Below, in pieces: positions 24,842 to 34,310 of a stretch of 64,000 nt of DNA. Source of the DNA: Lacinutrix venerupis (GTDB lineage Bacteria; Bacteroidota; Bacteroidia; Flavobacteriales; Flavobacteriaceae); assembly GCF_003663945.1 (NCBI RefSeq), contig NZ_RCCH01000008.1, positions 62,001-126,000 of the forward strand, read 5' to 3'. Both the position numbers and the translations under genes were made by a program. Positions within the stretch are counted from its first letter, which is position 1, and every line of letters starts with the position of its first letter. The notes below the pieces were generated by a model. It was given only the letters and a program-made list of their open reading frames with translations, searched no databases and was not told where the DNA came from.

Positions 24842-27619
24842 ATGAAACATATTTTTATTACATTTTTATTGTTAATTATCTTGCCATTATATGCGCAAGA
24901 GTTACCTCCAATAGAGAATTATACGCCTTCAGATTATGGTGGAGACAACCAAAACTGGATGATATCTCAGTCTAAAAATAAATTTATTTATGTTGCTAAC
25001 AACAAAGGACTTTTAGAGTTTAATGGCTCCATATGGACTAGTTATCCTTCTCCTAATAACTCTGTAATGCGAGCTGTTAAAGTTATTGGCGATAGAATTT
25101 ACACAGGCTGTTACGAGGAGTTTGGCTATTGGGAGAAAGACACTTTAGGAGAGTTAATATATAAATCTTTAAGCAAAAATTTAGAAAAAAATAGTTTTAT
25201 AGATAATCAAATTTGGAATATTATAGACTATAATGAGTGGGTGTTATTTCAATCTGGGCATGTACTTTATTTCTATAATAAAACGAATGAAACCTTTAAA
25301 ATTATTACTTCAAAAAGTATAATTTATAAAGTGTTTTTAGTTGGCAATCATATATACTATCATGTTGCAAATAAAGGTATTTATAGAATTGTAGATGGTG
25401 TTCCAAAATTAATATGTAATGATGCTGTAGTATTAAATGATCGCGTTATTAATATTTTCGAGCATGAAAATCGTCTTTTATTATTAACAAGAAGTTCTGG
25501 TTTTTATTTTTTAGAGAATGAAAAATTAATGTCTTGGGATATAAAAAACCAAAATGTATTAAAGAGTTATAACGTGTTTAGTAGTATTCAATTAAAAGAC
25601 GGAAGTTTTTTAATTGGCACCATTTCTAATGGTGTTTTTAAAATGGATACTAAAGGTGAAATTGAATATTCAATCAATCAAAAAAAGGGACTTGGTAATA
25701 ATACCGTTTTAACACTTTTTGAAGATAATAATTATAATGTTTGGGCTGGCTTAGATAATGGAATTAATTGTATTAATATTACTTCGCCTATAAAAACATT
25801 TATTGATTATGAAGGTGTTTTAGGAACTGTTTATAGTACAGTTATTTTTAATAATCATCTATATGTTGGTACAAATCAAGGTCTTTTTTATAAAAAATTA
25901 ACATCTAAAAATGAGACTTTTTCTTTTATTAATGGCACCGCAGGACAAGTTTGGAGTCTTTATAACCACAATAATAAAAATTTAATTTGCGGTCATCATT
26001 TAGGGACTTTTTTAATAAAAGATAATAATGCAATTAAAATAAGTTCTGTTTTAGGAGCTTGGAATTTTAAAAAAATTCCTAATCAAGATAATGTTTTATT
26101 GCAAGGTAATTACAGTGGTTTGTATCTTTTGAAAAAAGAAAACAATACTTGGAAACTAAGTCATAAAATTTCAGGTTTTAGTAACTCAGCTCGTTTTTTT
26201 GAAATAAATCAAAGTAATCAAATTTTTGTAAATCATGAATACAAAGGGTTGTATAGTATGGACCTTAATAACTTGCATGATAAGGTTACTAACGTGAAAT
26301 TGCATGAAGAAGTTCCGGCAGGCAAGAGTACTAGCTTAATATCTTATAGAAGCAAAATTTTGTATGAAGCTAATGAAGGTATTTATAGCTTTGATAAAAA
26401 TAGCAACCTTTTTACAAAGGATACTTTAATTAGTAATTTATTAATTCCTTCAGATTATTCATCTGGAAAAATGGAAATAGATAATACAGGTAAGCTTTGG
26501 TTATTTTCAAAAAGTAATATTAGTTTTATTAAAAATAACGATTTAACAAATACACCAGAAATAACCAACATTCCTATTCCTTCTCATTTAAGAGCTGGTG
26601 TTTTAGGTTTCGAAAATATTCAACATATTCAAAACGATATTTATGTTTTAGGTACATCGAATGGCTACTTAACACTAGACTTGCCAGAGTTTGAAACAGA
26701 AAAAAACAAGAAGTATTATATTTATTTTAATACTGTTTCAATTAAAAACTTAGATGAATCTTTTGAGTTTTTATCTCCGTCAAAAAATGGTGTTTTTGAA
26801 CATAAAAAAAGCACATTATCTTTTAATTATGCTGTACCACAATATGATAAATATTTAGATGTAAAATATCAATATCGTTTAAATGGGCAAGTAGATAAGT
26901 GGAGTAAATGGACCGATAAAAGCTCAATGCAGTTTGAAAATTTATCTTTTGGTGATTATGTTTTTGAAGTAAAGGCTAAAGTAGGTAATCAAGAAACTCA
27001 AAATATAATTTCTTATGCTTTTAAAATAAACAGGCCTTGGTATATTTCTAATCTTGCAATTTTAAGTTATTTAATATTATTAATCTTTATTGGTTTTTTA
27101 GTACATAAAGCCTATAAATTTTATTATGCTAAAATATTAAAGCATGAGCAAATAAATAATGAAAAAACAATTATACAAATTCAAAACGAAAAATTAAACC
27201 AAGATATAGAAAGTAAGAATAGAGAATTAGTAATCTCTACAATGAGTATAATTAAAAAGAATGAGCTGTTAAGTAAAATAAAGAAGGAATTAAAGAAAAG
27301 TAAAACAAAAAAAGATTTAGGTGACGCTATAAATTTAATAGACGATAATTTAAATAATAATAAAGACTGGAAATTTTTTAAGCAAGCATTTAATAATGCA
27401 GATAAAGATTTCCTTGATAAAATTAAAGCATCACATCCAGACTTAACACCAAACGATTTAAAATTTTGTGCATACTTAAGGCTTAACTTATCTTCTAAAG
27501 AGATTGCTCCACTACTTAATATCTCTACTAAAAGTGTCGAAACAAAACGTTATAGATTGCGTAAAAGATTAAATTTAAGCCATAATGAGAGCTTAGTTAA
27601 TTATATCTTAAAATTTTAA
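24842..27619 (+). CDS. Membrane-spanning propeller / Y_Y_Y / LuxR-type HTH regulator
   Basis: 925-residue one-component sensor of the kind found beside SusC/SusD pairs. It has a signal sequence (1-18), then a long periplasmic region of beta-propeller repeats (WAGLDNGINCINI and similar) and a Y_Y_Y-like beta domain (about 625-725, QYRLNGQVDKWSKW). A transmembrane helix spans about 735-757 (AILSYLILLIFIGFLV), followed by a coiled-coil stretch (765-805) and a C-terminal LuxR-type helix-turn-helix (about 870-925, LKFCAYLRLNLSSKEIAPLL and ISTKSVETKRYRLRKRL). There is no histidine kinase or receiver domain, so signal passes directly from periplasm to DNA. It probably activates the SusC/SusD operon that starts 300 bp downstream, where tandem 11-bp repeats lie. 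Confidence 0.9.
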   Translation: MKHIFITFLLLIILPLYAQELPPIENYTPSDYGGDNQNWMISQSKNKFIYVANNKGLLEFNGSIWTSYPSPNNSVMRAVKVIGDRIYTGCYEEFGYWEKDTLGELIYKSLSKNLEKNSFIDNQIWNIIDYNEWVLFQSGHVLYFYNKTNETFKIITSKSIIYKVFLVGNHIYYHVANKGIYRIVDGVPKLICNDAVVLNDRVINIFEHENRLLLLTRSSGFYFLENEKLMSWDIKNQNVLKSYNVFSSIQLKDGSFLIGTISNGVFKMDTKGEIEYSINQKKGLGNNTVLTLFEDNNYNVWAGLDNGINCINITSPIKTFIDYEGVLGTVYSTVIFNNHLYVGTNQGLFYKKLTSKNETFSFINGTAGQVWSLYNHNNKNLICGHHLGTFLIKDNNAIKISSVLGAWNFKKIPNQDNVLLQGNYSGLYLLKKENNTWKLSHKISGFSNSARFFEINQSNQIFVNHEYKGLYSMDLNNLHDKVTNVKLHEEVPAGKSTSLISYRSKILYEANEGIYSFDKNSNLFTKDTLISNLLIPSDYSSGKMEIDNTGKLWLFSKSNISFIKNNDLTNTPEITNIPIPSHLRAGVLGFENIQHIQNDIYVLGTSNGYLTLDLPEFETEKNKKYYIYFNTVSIKNLDESFEFLSPSKNGVFEHKKSTLSFNYAVPQYDKYLDVKYQYRLNGQVDKWSKWTDKSSMQFENLSFGDYVFEVKAKVGNQETQNIISYAFKINRPWYISNLAILSYLILLIFIGFLVHKAYKFYYAKILKHEQINNEKTIIQIQNEKLNQDIESKNRELVISTMSIIKKNELLSKIKKELKKSKTKKDLGDAINLIDDNLNNNKDWKFFKQAFNNADKDFLDKIKASHPDLTPNDLKFCAYLRLNLSSKEIAPLLNISTKSVETKRYRLRKRLNLSHNESLVNYILKF

Positions 27620-27921
27620 TACCACGACAGCCCTGTTTTTTACCACTACTTTACCACTACAAAGCAATTATTAAGCACTACATTTTCATTATTAATGCTA
27701 ATTTAACATAGGCAAAGAATGCGTAGTGTTTATAGTTAGTTTAAGCTGCCCAAAAATCCAATTTTTACGCAAAAAAGTGTCATGTTCGTTTTTTATCGAG
27801 GTGTAAATTATCATTTTAACAAAACTTAGCTCTTAAATTTACAAATGCATAATTTGATGATTAGAATCAGGTATTGCTAAAAAATAATTTTGATATAAAT
27901 TTTAACAAACCTAACAACCAA
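27620..27921 (+). promoter_or_regulatory. Control region of the second SusC/SusD operon
   Basis: About 300 bp without a gene. Two head-to-tail copies of TTTACCACTAC (27639-27649 and 27650-27660) lie near its start, with related words nearby (ACCACGAC near 27621, GCACTACA near 27675, and the reverse complement GTAGTG near 27723). A possible -7 box TAAATTTA lies at 27834-27841. The 11-bp period equals one helical turn and suggests a site for the LuxR-type regulator encoded just upstream. Confidence 0.55.
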
Positions 27922-30900
27922 ATGAATTTAAAATTACGACAATCAAAAATTAAAACGCTGTTTAGTTTTTTGCTATTATTCAGTTCTTTTGCTGTAATGG
28001 CACAAACTATTGTTACAGGAAAAGTATTCTCTGCAGAAGATAATATGCCTTTAGTAGGAGCTTCAGTTATAGAGAAAGGAACAAATAATGGAGTTTCTGT
28101 TGATTTTGATGGAAACTTTACCTTACAATTACAAAACAATGAAGCACAATTAGAAGTTTCTTATTTAGGATTTAAAACTAAAGAAGTAACAACTGCAGGT
28201 GGAGAAATAACTATTCTTTTAGAAGAAGACGCAAACTCTTTAGACGAAGTAGTAGTTGTAGGTTATGGTACACAACGTAAAAGCGACTTAGTAAATGCAG
28301 TAGCAACTACAGATTTAGAAAAAGCAACTTTATCACCAACATCCGATGTTAACGAAATGCTTAGAGGTAGAATAGCTGGTTTACAAGTAAACGTTGGTGG
28401 TGGTACACTAAGACCAGGTGGAACATCAGATATTATTTTTAGAGGACAAGGTTCTATAGAAGGTAATTTAAGCGCTATTTATGTAGTAGATGGTATTATT
28501 AGAGATGGTGGTATCGAGGATATAGACCAAGACGATATTAAATCTATCGAGTTCTTAAAAGATGCATCTGCACAAGCAATTTATGGATCTCGTGGAGCTA
28601 ACGGTGTAGTTTTAATTACAACAAAACGTGGTAAAAATAAGAAGATGCAAGTAAGCTACCATGGGTTTTTAACATCTAAAACGCTTGAAAAAAACTTCGA
28701 TGTTTATAGCGGTCAAGAATTTGCACAATTAAAAAGAGAGGCAGTTAGAGCTACTAATGCCGATGATTCGTATTCAGATGACGAGGTTGTATTCTCAGAA
28801 ATTGAATTAGAATCTATTGCAAATAACGATTTTGTAGATTGGGAAGAAGAATTAGTTAAAAGTGGTATTGTTAATAGTCAAGCCATTAGTATTAGTGGTG
28901 GTACAGAGAATACTAAAGTTTTTGGTAGTATAAACTATTTTAAAGAAGAAGGAATAATACCAACTTCTAATTATACTCGAAAAACATTACGTTTAAATGT
29001 AGATCAAAAAATAAGCGATAAAGTATCTGTAAATTTCGATTTAAACTTATTAAACGACGATACAGAAAGAGCAGCAAATGTAAATGTAATTACATTTTCT
29101 CCTTTAGGTAGAGCTTATGATGAGTTTGGTAATTTAACACAATTCCCAAGTGGAGAAGAGCTTTCTGCTGTTAATCCATTATGGAATCTTAGAGAACAAA
29201 ATAATGAAGAAAAAGGAAACGACTTCGTTATAAATGTTACACCTCAATGGCAAATAACAGATAATTTAAAATACCAATTAAAAACAAACTTTACTAGAAG
29301 AACTTCAGAAAGAGGGCAATATCAGTCATCTTTAAGTTCAGCAGGAGATGATGATAGAGGTATTGCTAGAATAGATAATAATTTAAGAGAAGCGTATTTA
29401 GTAGAAAATATTTTAACTTATAATAAAAGAATAAACCAAAATAATAAGTTTGATGTTACTTTAGTGCAATCTGTTCAAGAAGACGAGTTAACTAGAACAT
29501 TAACAGAAGGAAAAGGTTATGCTTTCGACGATTTAGGGTATAACGGTATTAGTGATGCTATTAGTAGTGTAAATGTGTTTAGAGAAAACAACACTATTAG
29601 ATATGTTGGTTTTTTAGCTAGAGCAAGATATAATTTAATGGATAAATATTTATTTGAATTTGCAGCAAGAAGAGATGGTGCATCTTTAAATTCAGAAGAT
29701 AATAAATGGAGTAATAACTTCGGTGGTTCTTTAGCTTGGAAGTTAAATAATGAAAGCTTCTTAAAAAATGTAGAGTCTATAAGAGAATTAAAACTTAGAG
29801 CAAGTTATGGTTCTTTAGTTAACGATTTAGGTCTTGCAGGAAAGTCTCTATTTACTGTAGATGCCCAGCCATATGTTTTTGATGGCGACACAGGAGCAGG
29901 TTATTCACCATCACAAGTATTACCAAATAACAACCTTAAATTTGAAACGATAACAACTTTAAATTTAGGGCTTGATTTCGCTGTATTCAATAATATATTA
30001 ACAGGTAATTTTAACTATTACGACCAGAGAACTAAGGATTTATTATTAAGAAGAGGTGTGCCACCAGTAACAGGTTATTCTTTTACATATTTTAACGCAG
30101 GAGAATTACAAAATACAGGTGTAGAATTAGCTTTAACAGCTAATATCATTAATAAAGAAGATTTAAAATGGTCTGTATCTACAAACTGGTCTAATAATAA
30201 AAATAAATTATTAAAACTTTATAACGATGGAGATGGTACACCACTTACAGAAGATACTACATATGGATATTACGAAGGTCATCCAGTAGGCGTAATTAGA
30301 CAGTATCAATTTCAAGGTATTTGGCAAGAAGGTGAAGATTTTGCAAATTCGCCACAAGCAAATGAGGAGTCTTCTTTTCCACAACCAGATTTAAGAGCGG
30401 GAGATATAAAAGTTGCCGATATAAACGGAGATGGAAAAATAACAGAAGACGATCGTGTGTTTACAGATCCTAACCCAGATTGGTTTGGTTCTTTCTCAAC
30501 AAATTTAGAGTATAAAGGTTTCGATTTATTTGTAGACTTTTATGTAGTAGAAGGAGCTACAAAAGTAAATCCATTTTTATCAGATTTTAATAACGGAGGA
30601 ACATTACAAGGAAAAGTAAATGGTGTAAAAGTAGATTATTACACGCCAGAAAATCCTTCAAATTCGTACCCAAGACCTAATTTTGATGCAACACCATTAT
30701 ACTTAAATGCTTTAGCTGTTAAAGATGCGTCTTATGTAAGATTAAGAACAGTAAGTTTAGGATATACACTAAACGAGGTTGCAACATCTCAAATAGGTTT
30801 AGATCAAGTTCGTTTCTATATTACAGGAACAAACTTATTTACAGATACAGATTATATTGGGTATAGTCCAGAAGTAAATATTAGAAGTACGTTTTCTAAT

Positions 30901-30960
30901 GCGGACACAGGTTATCCAGATGCTACAAGTTTCACTTTTGGAGTACGTTTAAAATTTTAA
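27922..30960 (+). CDS. SusC/RagA-family TonB-dependent transporter (second locus)
   Basis: About 1012 residues. I start it at ATG 27922, which immediately begins a signal peptide ending VMAQ; an upstream in-frame TTG would add 16 residues unlike a leader. The layout is signal peptide, carboxypeptidase-like domain (TIVTGKVFSAEDNMPLVGAS), plug domain (DEVVVVGYGTQRKSDLV, IYVVDGIIRDGG, AIYGSRGANGVVLITTKRG) and barrel ending in Phe. It is followed after 19 bases by SusD. Downstream GH16 and GH3 enzymes indicate a beta-glucan substrate such as laminarin, or a decorated relative. It is distinct from the maltodextrin SusC at the left of the window. Confidence 0.95.
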   Translation: MNLKLRQSKIKTLFSFLLLFSSFAVMAQTIVTGKVFSAEDNMPLVGASVIEKGTNNGVSVDFDGNFTLQLQNNEAQLEVSYLGFKTKEVTTAGGEITILLEEDANSLDEVVVVGYGTQRKSDLVNAVATTDLEKATLSPTSDVNEMLRGRIAGLQVNVGGGTLRPGGTSDIIFRGQGSIEGNLSAIYVVDGIIRDGGIEDIDQDDIKSIEFLKDASAQAIYGSRGANGVVLITTKRGKNKKMQVSYHGFLTSKTLEKNFDVYSGQEFAQLKREAVRATNADDSYSDDEVVFSEIELESIANNDFVDWEEELVKSGIVNSQAISISGGTENTKVFGSINYFKEEGIIPTSNYTRKTLRLNVDQKISDKVSVNFDLNLLNDDTERAANVNVITFSPLGRAYDEFGNLTQFPSGEELSAVNPLWNLREQNNEEKGNDFVINVTPQWQITDNLKYQLKTNFTRRTSERGQYQSSLSSAGDDDRGIARIDNNLREAYLVENILTYNKRINQNNKFDVTLVQSVQEDELTRTLTEGKGYAFDDLGYNGISDAISSVNVFRENNTIRYVGFLARARYNLMDKYLFEFAARRDGASLNSEDNKWSNNFGGSLAWKLNNESFLKNVESIRELKLRASYGSLVNDLGLAGKSLFTVDAQPYVFDGDTGAGYSPSQVLPNNNLKFETITTLNLGLDFAVFNNILTGNFNYYDQRTKDLLLRRGVPPVTGYSFTYFNAGELQNTGVELALTANIINKEDLKWSVSTNWSNNKNKLLKLYNDGDGTPLTEDTTYGYYEGHPVGVIRQYQFQGIWQEGEDFANSPQANEESSFPQPDLRAGDIKVADINGDGKITEDDRVFTDPNPDWFGSFSTNLEYKGFDLFVDFYVVEGATKVNPFLSDFNNGGTLQGKVNGVKVDYYTPENPSNSYPRPNFDATPLYLNALAVKDASYVRLRTVSLGYTLNEVATSQIGLDQVRFYITGTNLFTDTDYIGYSPEVNIRSTFSNADTGYPDATSFTFGVRLKF

Positions 30961-30979
30961 TTTAAAAAAAAAGAATATT

Positions 30980-32581
30980 ATGAAAACAACACTTTTTTAT
31001 AAAAATACAAAGTATAGTTTCTTGTCAATATTAGCACTACTATTAACTTTTTCTTCATGCGAAAAATATCTTGAAGAGCAGCCTACTACTGTAATCGATG
31101 CAGATTTTGTTTACACTACAGAAGCAGGATTAAAAACAGGAGTAATAAGTTTATATAAATTTGAAAGAGATCGTTACGATAATGGTACAGAAGATTTTAT
31201 GGGTTCTGTTTTAATGTCTTCTAGAAGCGATTTAGCTTTTAGTAGAAGTGGTTATACAGGACTTATGGGAAGATACCAACGTGCTATTTCTCCTGTAGAT
31301 TTAGGAGCAACTTTTGCATCTACATTATTTTGGAGACATTATTATAACATTGCTAATAAGGCAACTGCAATTATTAATGCAGCAGAAGTTATTGAGGATA
31401 TCGACGAAGATGTTAGAAAACAAGTAATTGCTGAAGCTAGTTTTTTTAGAGCACATTCTTATTTCTATTTATATAGAATGTATAATAATATATATGTAAC
31501 AACAGAAACTATAACAGTAGATAATGCTTTTAATGTAATTAACGATAGATCTACTGATGAAGAAATATTCGCAATAATAAATAACGATTTAACTTACGCT
31601 ATAGAAAATTTAGACTGGACAGGTACTTTTGGTCGTATTACAAAAGGTACAGCTAAACATGTTAAAGCAAAAGTGGCAATGTGGCAAGGCGACTGGGAAG
31701 AAGCAAAAACTCAAGCTTTAGATGTTATTGAGGGCCCAGATACTCCACATAGTTTAGTAAGTTCTACTGCCGATGTTTTTACAGGAGATAGAAATACTTC
31801 AGAATCTTTATTTGTTATCCAATCTCCAATAGACGAAGTACTTGGAGGAGGAAATGAAACAATGATGAATGCAAACTACGTAACACAATATTTTCAAATT
31901 TCTGGAATAGAGTCTAATAACGAGCAAGGTGGTAGAGGTTTTTCTCGTATTTTACCAAACAACTATCTTTTAGATCTTATAGCAGAAGATCCTAACGACA
32001 CAAGAGACGATAATACTTATTTTAGATTAAAATGGTATTACACCTCTGGAGATAATATAGGGCAAGAAGTAAATGACTATGCACCTTTTCCATCAAGTAA
32101 CTATACTCAATATTACCAAAGAATGCATCCATCTTGTATAAAGTTTGCTCAAGAAGATGGTAATGAGGATTCTTATACTATAAGAGGTAATGTTTTGGTA
32201 TATAGATTAGCCGAAACTTACTTAATAGCAGCAGAAGCAATTATGAGATCTTCGGGAGATCCACTTCCATACATTAATGCAATTAGAGAAAGAGCAAATG
32301 CTTCATTATTAACAAGTGTAGATGAGCAAGCTATATTAGACGAAAGAGCAAGAGAATTAGCTTTCGAAGGTCAGCGTTGGTTTACTTTAAAACGTATGGG
32401 ACAAAATGTAATAGATACTCAAATCACTAGTTTTGCTGGAGATGGAGAAGATTTTCCTGCAAATTTAGGAGTAAAAGACCCAAGAACAAACTGGATGTCT
32501 CATTATATAAATTGGCCTATTGCCCAAAGAGATTTAGATTTGTTAGGGCCAGATTATCCTCAAAACGATGGATATAACTAA
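30980..32581 (+). CDS. SusD/RagB-family lipoprotein (second locus)
   Basis: 533-residue surface lipoprotein with lipobox FSSC (Cys27). The mature N-terminus CEKYLEEQPTTVIDADFVYT, the TPR-helix segment AEASFFRAHSYFYLYRMYNN and the C-terminal AINAIRERANAS...ARELAFEGQRWFTLKRMG block are the canonical SusD hallmarks. It binds the oligosaccharide and closes over the SusC channel encoded 19 bases upstream. A hairpin with T-run follows the gene, so expression of the downstream enzymes may be lower than that of the SusC/SusD pair. Confidence 0.95.
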   Translation: MKTTLFYKNTKYSFLSILALLLTFSSCEKYLEEQPTTVIDADFVYTTEAGLKTGVISLYKFERDRYDNGTEDFMGSVLMSSRSDLAFSRSGYTGLMGRYQRAISPVDLGATFASTLFWRHYYNIANKATAIINAAEVIEDIDEDVRKQVIAEASFFRAHSYFYLYRMYNNIYVTTETITVDNAFNVINDRSTDEEIFAIINNDLTYAIENLDWTGTFGRITKGTAKHVKAKVAMWQGDWEEAKTQALDVIEGPDTPHSLVSSTADVFTGDRNTSESLFVIQSPIDEVLGGGNETMMNANYVTQYFQISGIESNNEQGGRGFSRILPNNYLLDLIAEDPNDTRDDNTYFRLKWYYTSGDNIGQEVNDYAPFPSSNYTQYYQRMHPSCIKFAQEDGNEDSYTIRGNVLVYRLAETYLIAAEAIMRSSGDPLPYINAIRERANASLLTSVDEQAILDERARELAFEGQRWFTLKRMGQNVIDTQITSFAGDGEDFPANLGVKDPRTNWMSHYINWPIAQRDLDLLGPDYPQNDGYN

Positions 32582-32618
32582 TATTCAAAATTGAATTTTT
32601 TTTAAAAAAAATAACAAG

Positions 32619-32662
32619 CTCACCATCAACTATTATTAAGTAATAGTTAGTGGTGAGTTTTT
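32619..32662 (+). terminator. Terminator or attenuator between susD and the enzyme genes
   Basis: Arms at 32619-32635 and 32641-32657 pair as CTCACCA/TGGTGAG and AACTATTA/TAATAGTT, interrupted by a 2x2 internal loop, with a five-base hairpin loop. TTTTT follows. In mid-operon position it may let only part of the transcripts continue. Confidence 0.65.
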
Positions 32663-32729
32663 ATAATTATTTAATAGCAGCTATAATTTCTGCATTACAA
32701 AATCATCATTAGCTTAAAAAGTCAAAATT

Positions 32730-34310
32730 ATGCGTCTAGTTTTTATTGTTTTAGTTTTCATTTGTTTCCATTCTTGCGACTCTGCCTCAGCTAAAAAAGA
32801 TTTTGTTCCTGCAAAAAACCAAATTATAGCACATCGTGGTGCATGGAAGACTCAAGGACTTCCAGAAAACTCTATTGCTTCCCTTGAACATGCAATAGAG
32901 TTAGGCTGCGTTGGTTCAGAATTTGATGTAAGAATGACTGCAGATAATGTACTTGTTGTATATCACGATGCTGTAAATAATAATTTAAATATTGAAGAGT
33001 CTACATATGCACAATTAGCAAAATTTAAATTGTCTAATGGTGAAGAGTTACCAACATTAAGATCTTACTTATTGGCTGGTATGCAAAACAATAATGGCAC
33101 AGGTTTAATATGCGAAATTAAACCTTCAAAAATAGAAGGGAGAAATATAAAAATAGCCAATCAGGTTTTAGAATTAGTAAAAGAGCTTAAAGCAGAATCT
33201 TATATTTCATATTACATTAGTTTTAGTGCAACAATTCTAAAGCATATTAAAAAAGTAAATCCTACTTCAAAAACAATGTATTTGGATGGTTCTAAATCTC
33301 CAGAAGCATTAAAAGAAGCAAACATAGATGGATTAGATTATTTAGTTTATAAATTAAAAAAGCGTCCTCAATGGATTAAAGAAGCTAAAGAAAAAGGACT
33401 AGTGCTAAATGCATGGACAGCAAACAAAGTAGAAGATATAGATTGGTTATTAGCAAATAATTTTAATTATATAACTACAGATGAACCAGAATTGGCTTTA
33501 GAAAGAGCAAAATTAAGTCCTGCAAATAATGATTACGAATTAGTATGGAGTGACGAATTTAACTATTCTGGAAAGCCAGATCCTACAAAATGGACATACG
33601 ATTATGGTTTTTTAGCAAATCAAGAAAAGCAATATTACGTAGACAGTTTAAAAAATGCTAGAGTAGAAGGTGGTCGTTTAATAATTGAGGCTCATAAAGA
33701 GAAGGTAAATAATAAAGATTTTAAAAACCCAGAAATTAAAGGATGGGCTAAATATAAAACAGAAATAGATTCTGCAAATTATAGTTCGGCAAGAATAAAA
33801 ACCGAAGGTATTGCATCTTGGCAATATGGGCGTTTTGAAATAAGTGCAAAATTACCAAAAGGTAAAGGTATGTGGCCTGCAATATGGATGTTAAGTGAAG
33901 ATAGAAAAGCTATTGGCTGGCCAGAAAGTGGAGAGATAGATATTATGGAACATGTTGGGTACGATAATGATACAATACATGGAACAATACATACTAAGGC
34001 ATATAACCACTTAAAAGGAACTCAAAAAGGAAAAACAATTTTTATTGAAAATCCAAACGATACATTTCATGTTTTTGCGTTAGAATGGACTCCAGAAAAA
34101 ATGGATTTTATATTAGATGGCGTTGTTTACAATCATTTAGAGAATGAACATAAAACAACTGCCGAGTGGCCTTTCGATAAAGACTTTTACCTTATATTAA
34201 ATATCGCGGTAGGCGGTATGTGGGGAGGTAGACAAGGTATAGATAATTCTATTTTTCCTCAAAAAATGGAGGTGGATTATGTTAGAGTTTTTCAGAAAAA
34301 AAATAATTAG
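32730..34310 (+). CDS. Fusion lipoprotein: glycerophosphodiester phosphodiesterase plus GH16 beta-glucanase
   Basis: 526 residues with an exported N-terminus (CFHSC, probable lipid anchor at Cys16). Residues about 30-265 form a GDPD domain with the full catalytic set: AHRGAW (His35, Arg36), PENS, EFD (Glu64, Asp66), HD (His79) and EIK (Glu129, Lys131). Residues about 272-526 form a GH16 laminarinase-type domain (ELVWSDEFNYSGKPDPTKW) with the catalytic EIDIME motif (Glu402, Asp404, Glu407). The GDPD half should split glycerophosphodiesters to glycerol-phosphate and an alcohol; the GH16 half should cut beta-1,3- or mixed-linked glucan. Joining both on one chain beside SusC/SusD, and near glpDKF, suggests a glucan or glycolipid with phosphoglycerol groups. 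The domains are certain; the joint substrate is inferred. Confidence 0.9.
   Translation: MRLVFIVLVFICFHSCDSASAKKDFVPAKNQIIAHRGAWKTQGLPENSIASLEHAIELGCVGSEFDVRMTADNVLVVYHDAVNNNLNIEESTYAQLAKFKLSNGEELPTLRSYLLAGMQNNNGTGLICEIKPSKIEGRNIKIANQVLELVKELKAESYISYYISFSATILKHIKKVNPTSKTMYLDGSKSPEALKEANIDGLDYLVYKLKKRPQWIKEAKEKGLVLNAWTANKVEDIDWLLANNFNYITTDEPELALERAKLSPANNDYELVWSDEFNYSGKPDPTKWTYDYGFLANQEKQYYVDSLKNARVEGGRLIIEAHKEKVNNKDFKNPEIKGWAKYKTEIDSANYSSARIKTEGIASWQYGRFEISAKLPKGKGMWPAIWMLSEDRKAIGWPESGEIDIMEHVGYDNDTIHGTIHTKAYNHLKGTQKGKTIFIENPNDTFHVFALEWTPEKMDFILDGVVYNHLENEHKTTAEWPFDKDFYLILNIAVGGMWGGRQGIDNSIFPQKMEVDYVRVFQKKNN

Noticed and set aside
27874-27921. TTG start for the second SusC
   Set aside because: It adds 16 residues in front of a clean signal peptide that starts at ATG 27922.
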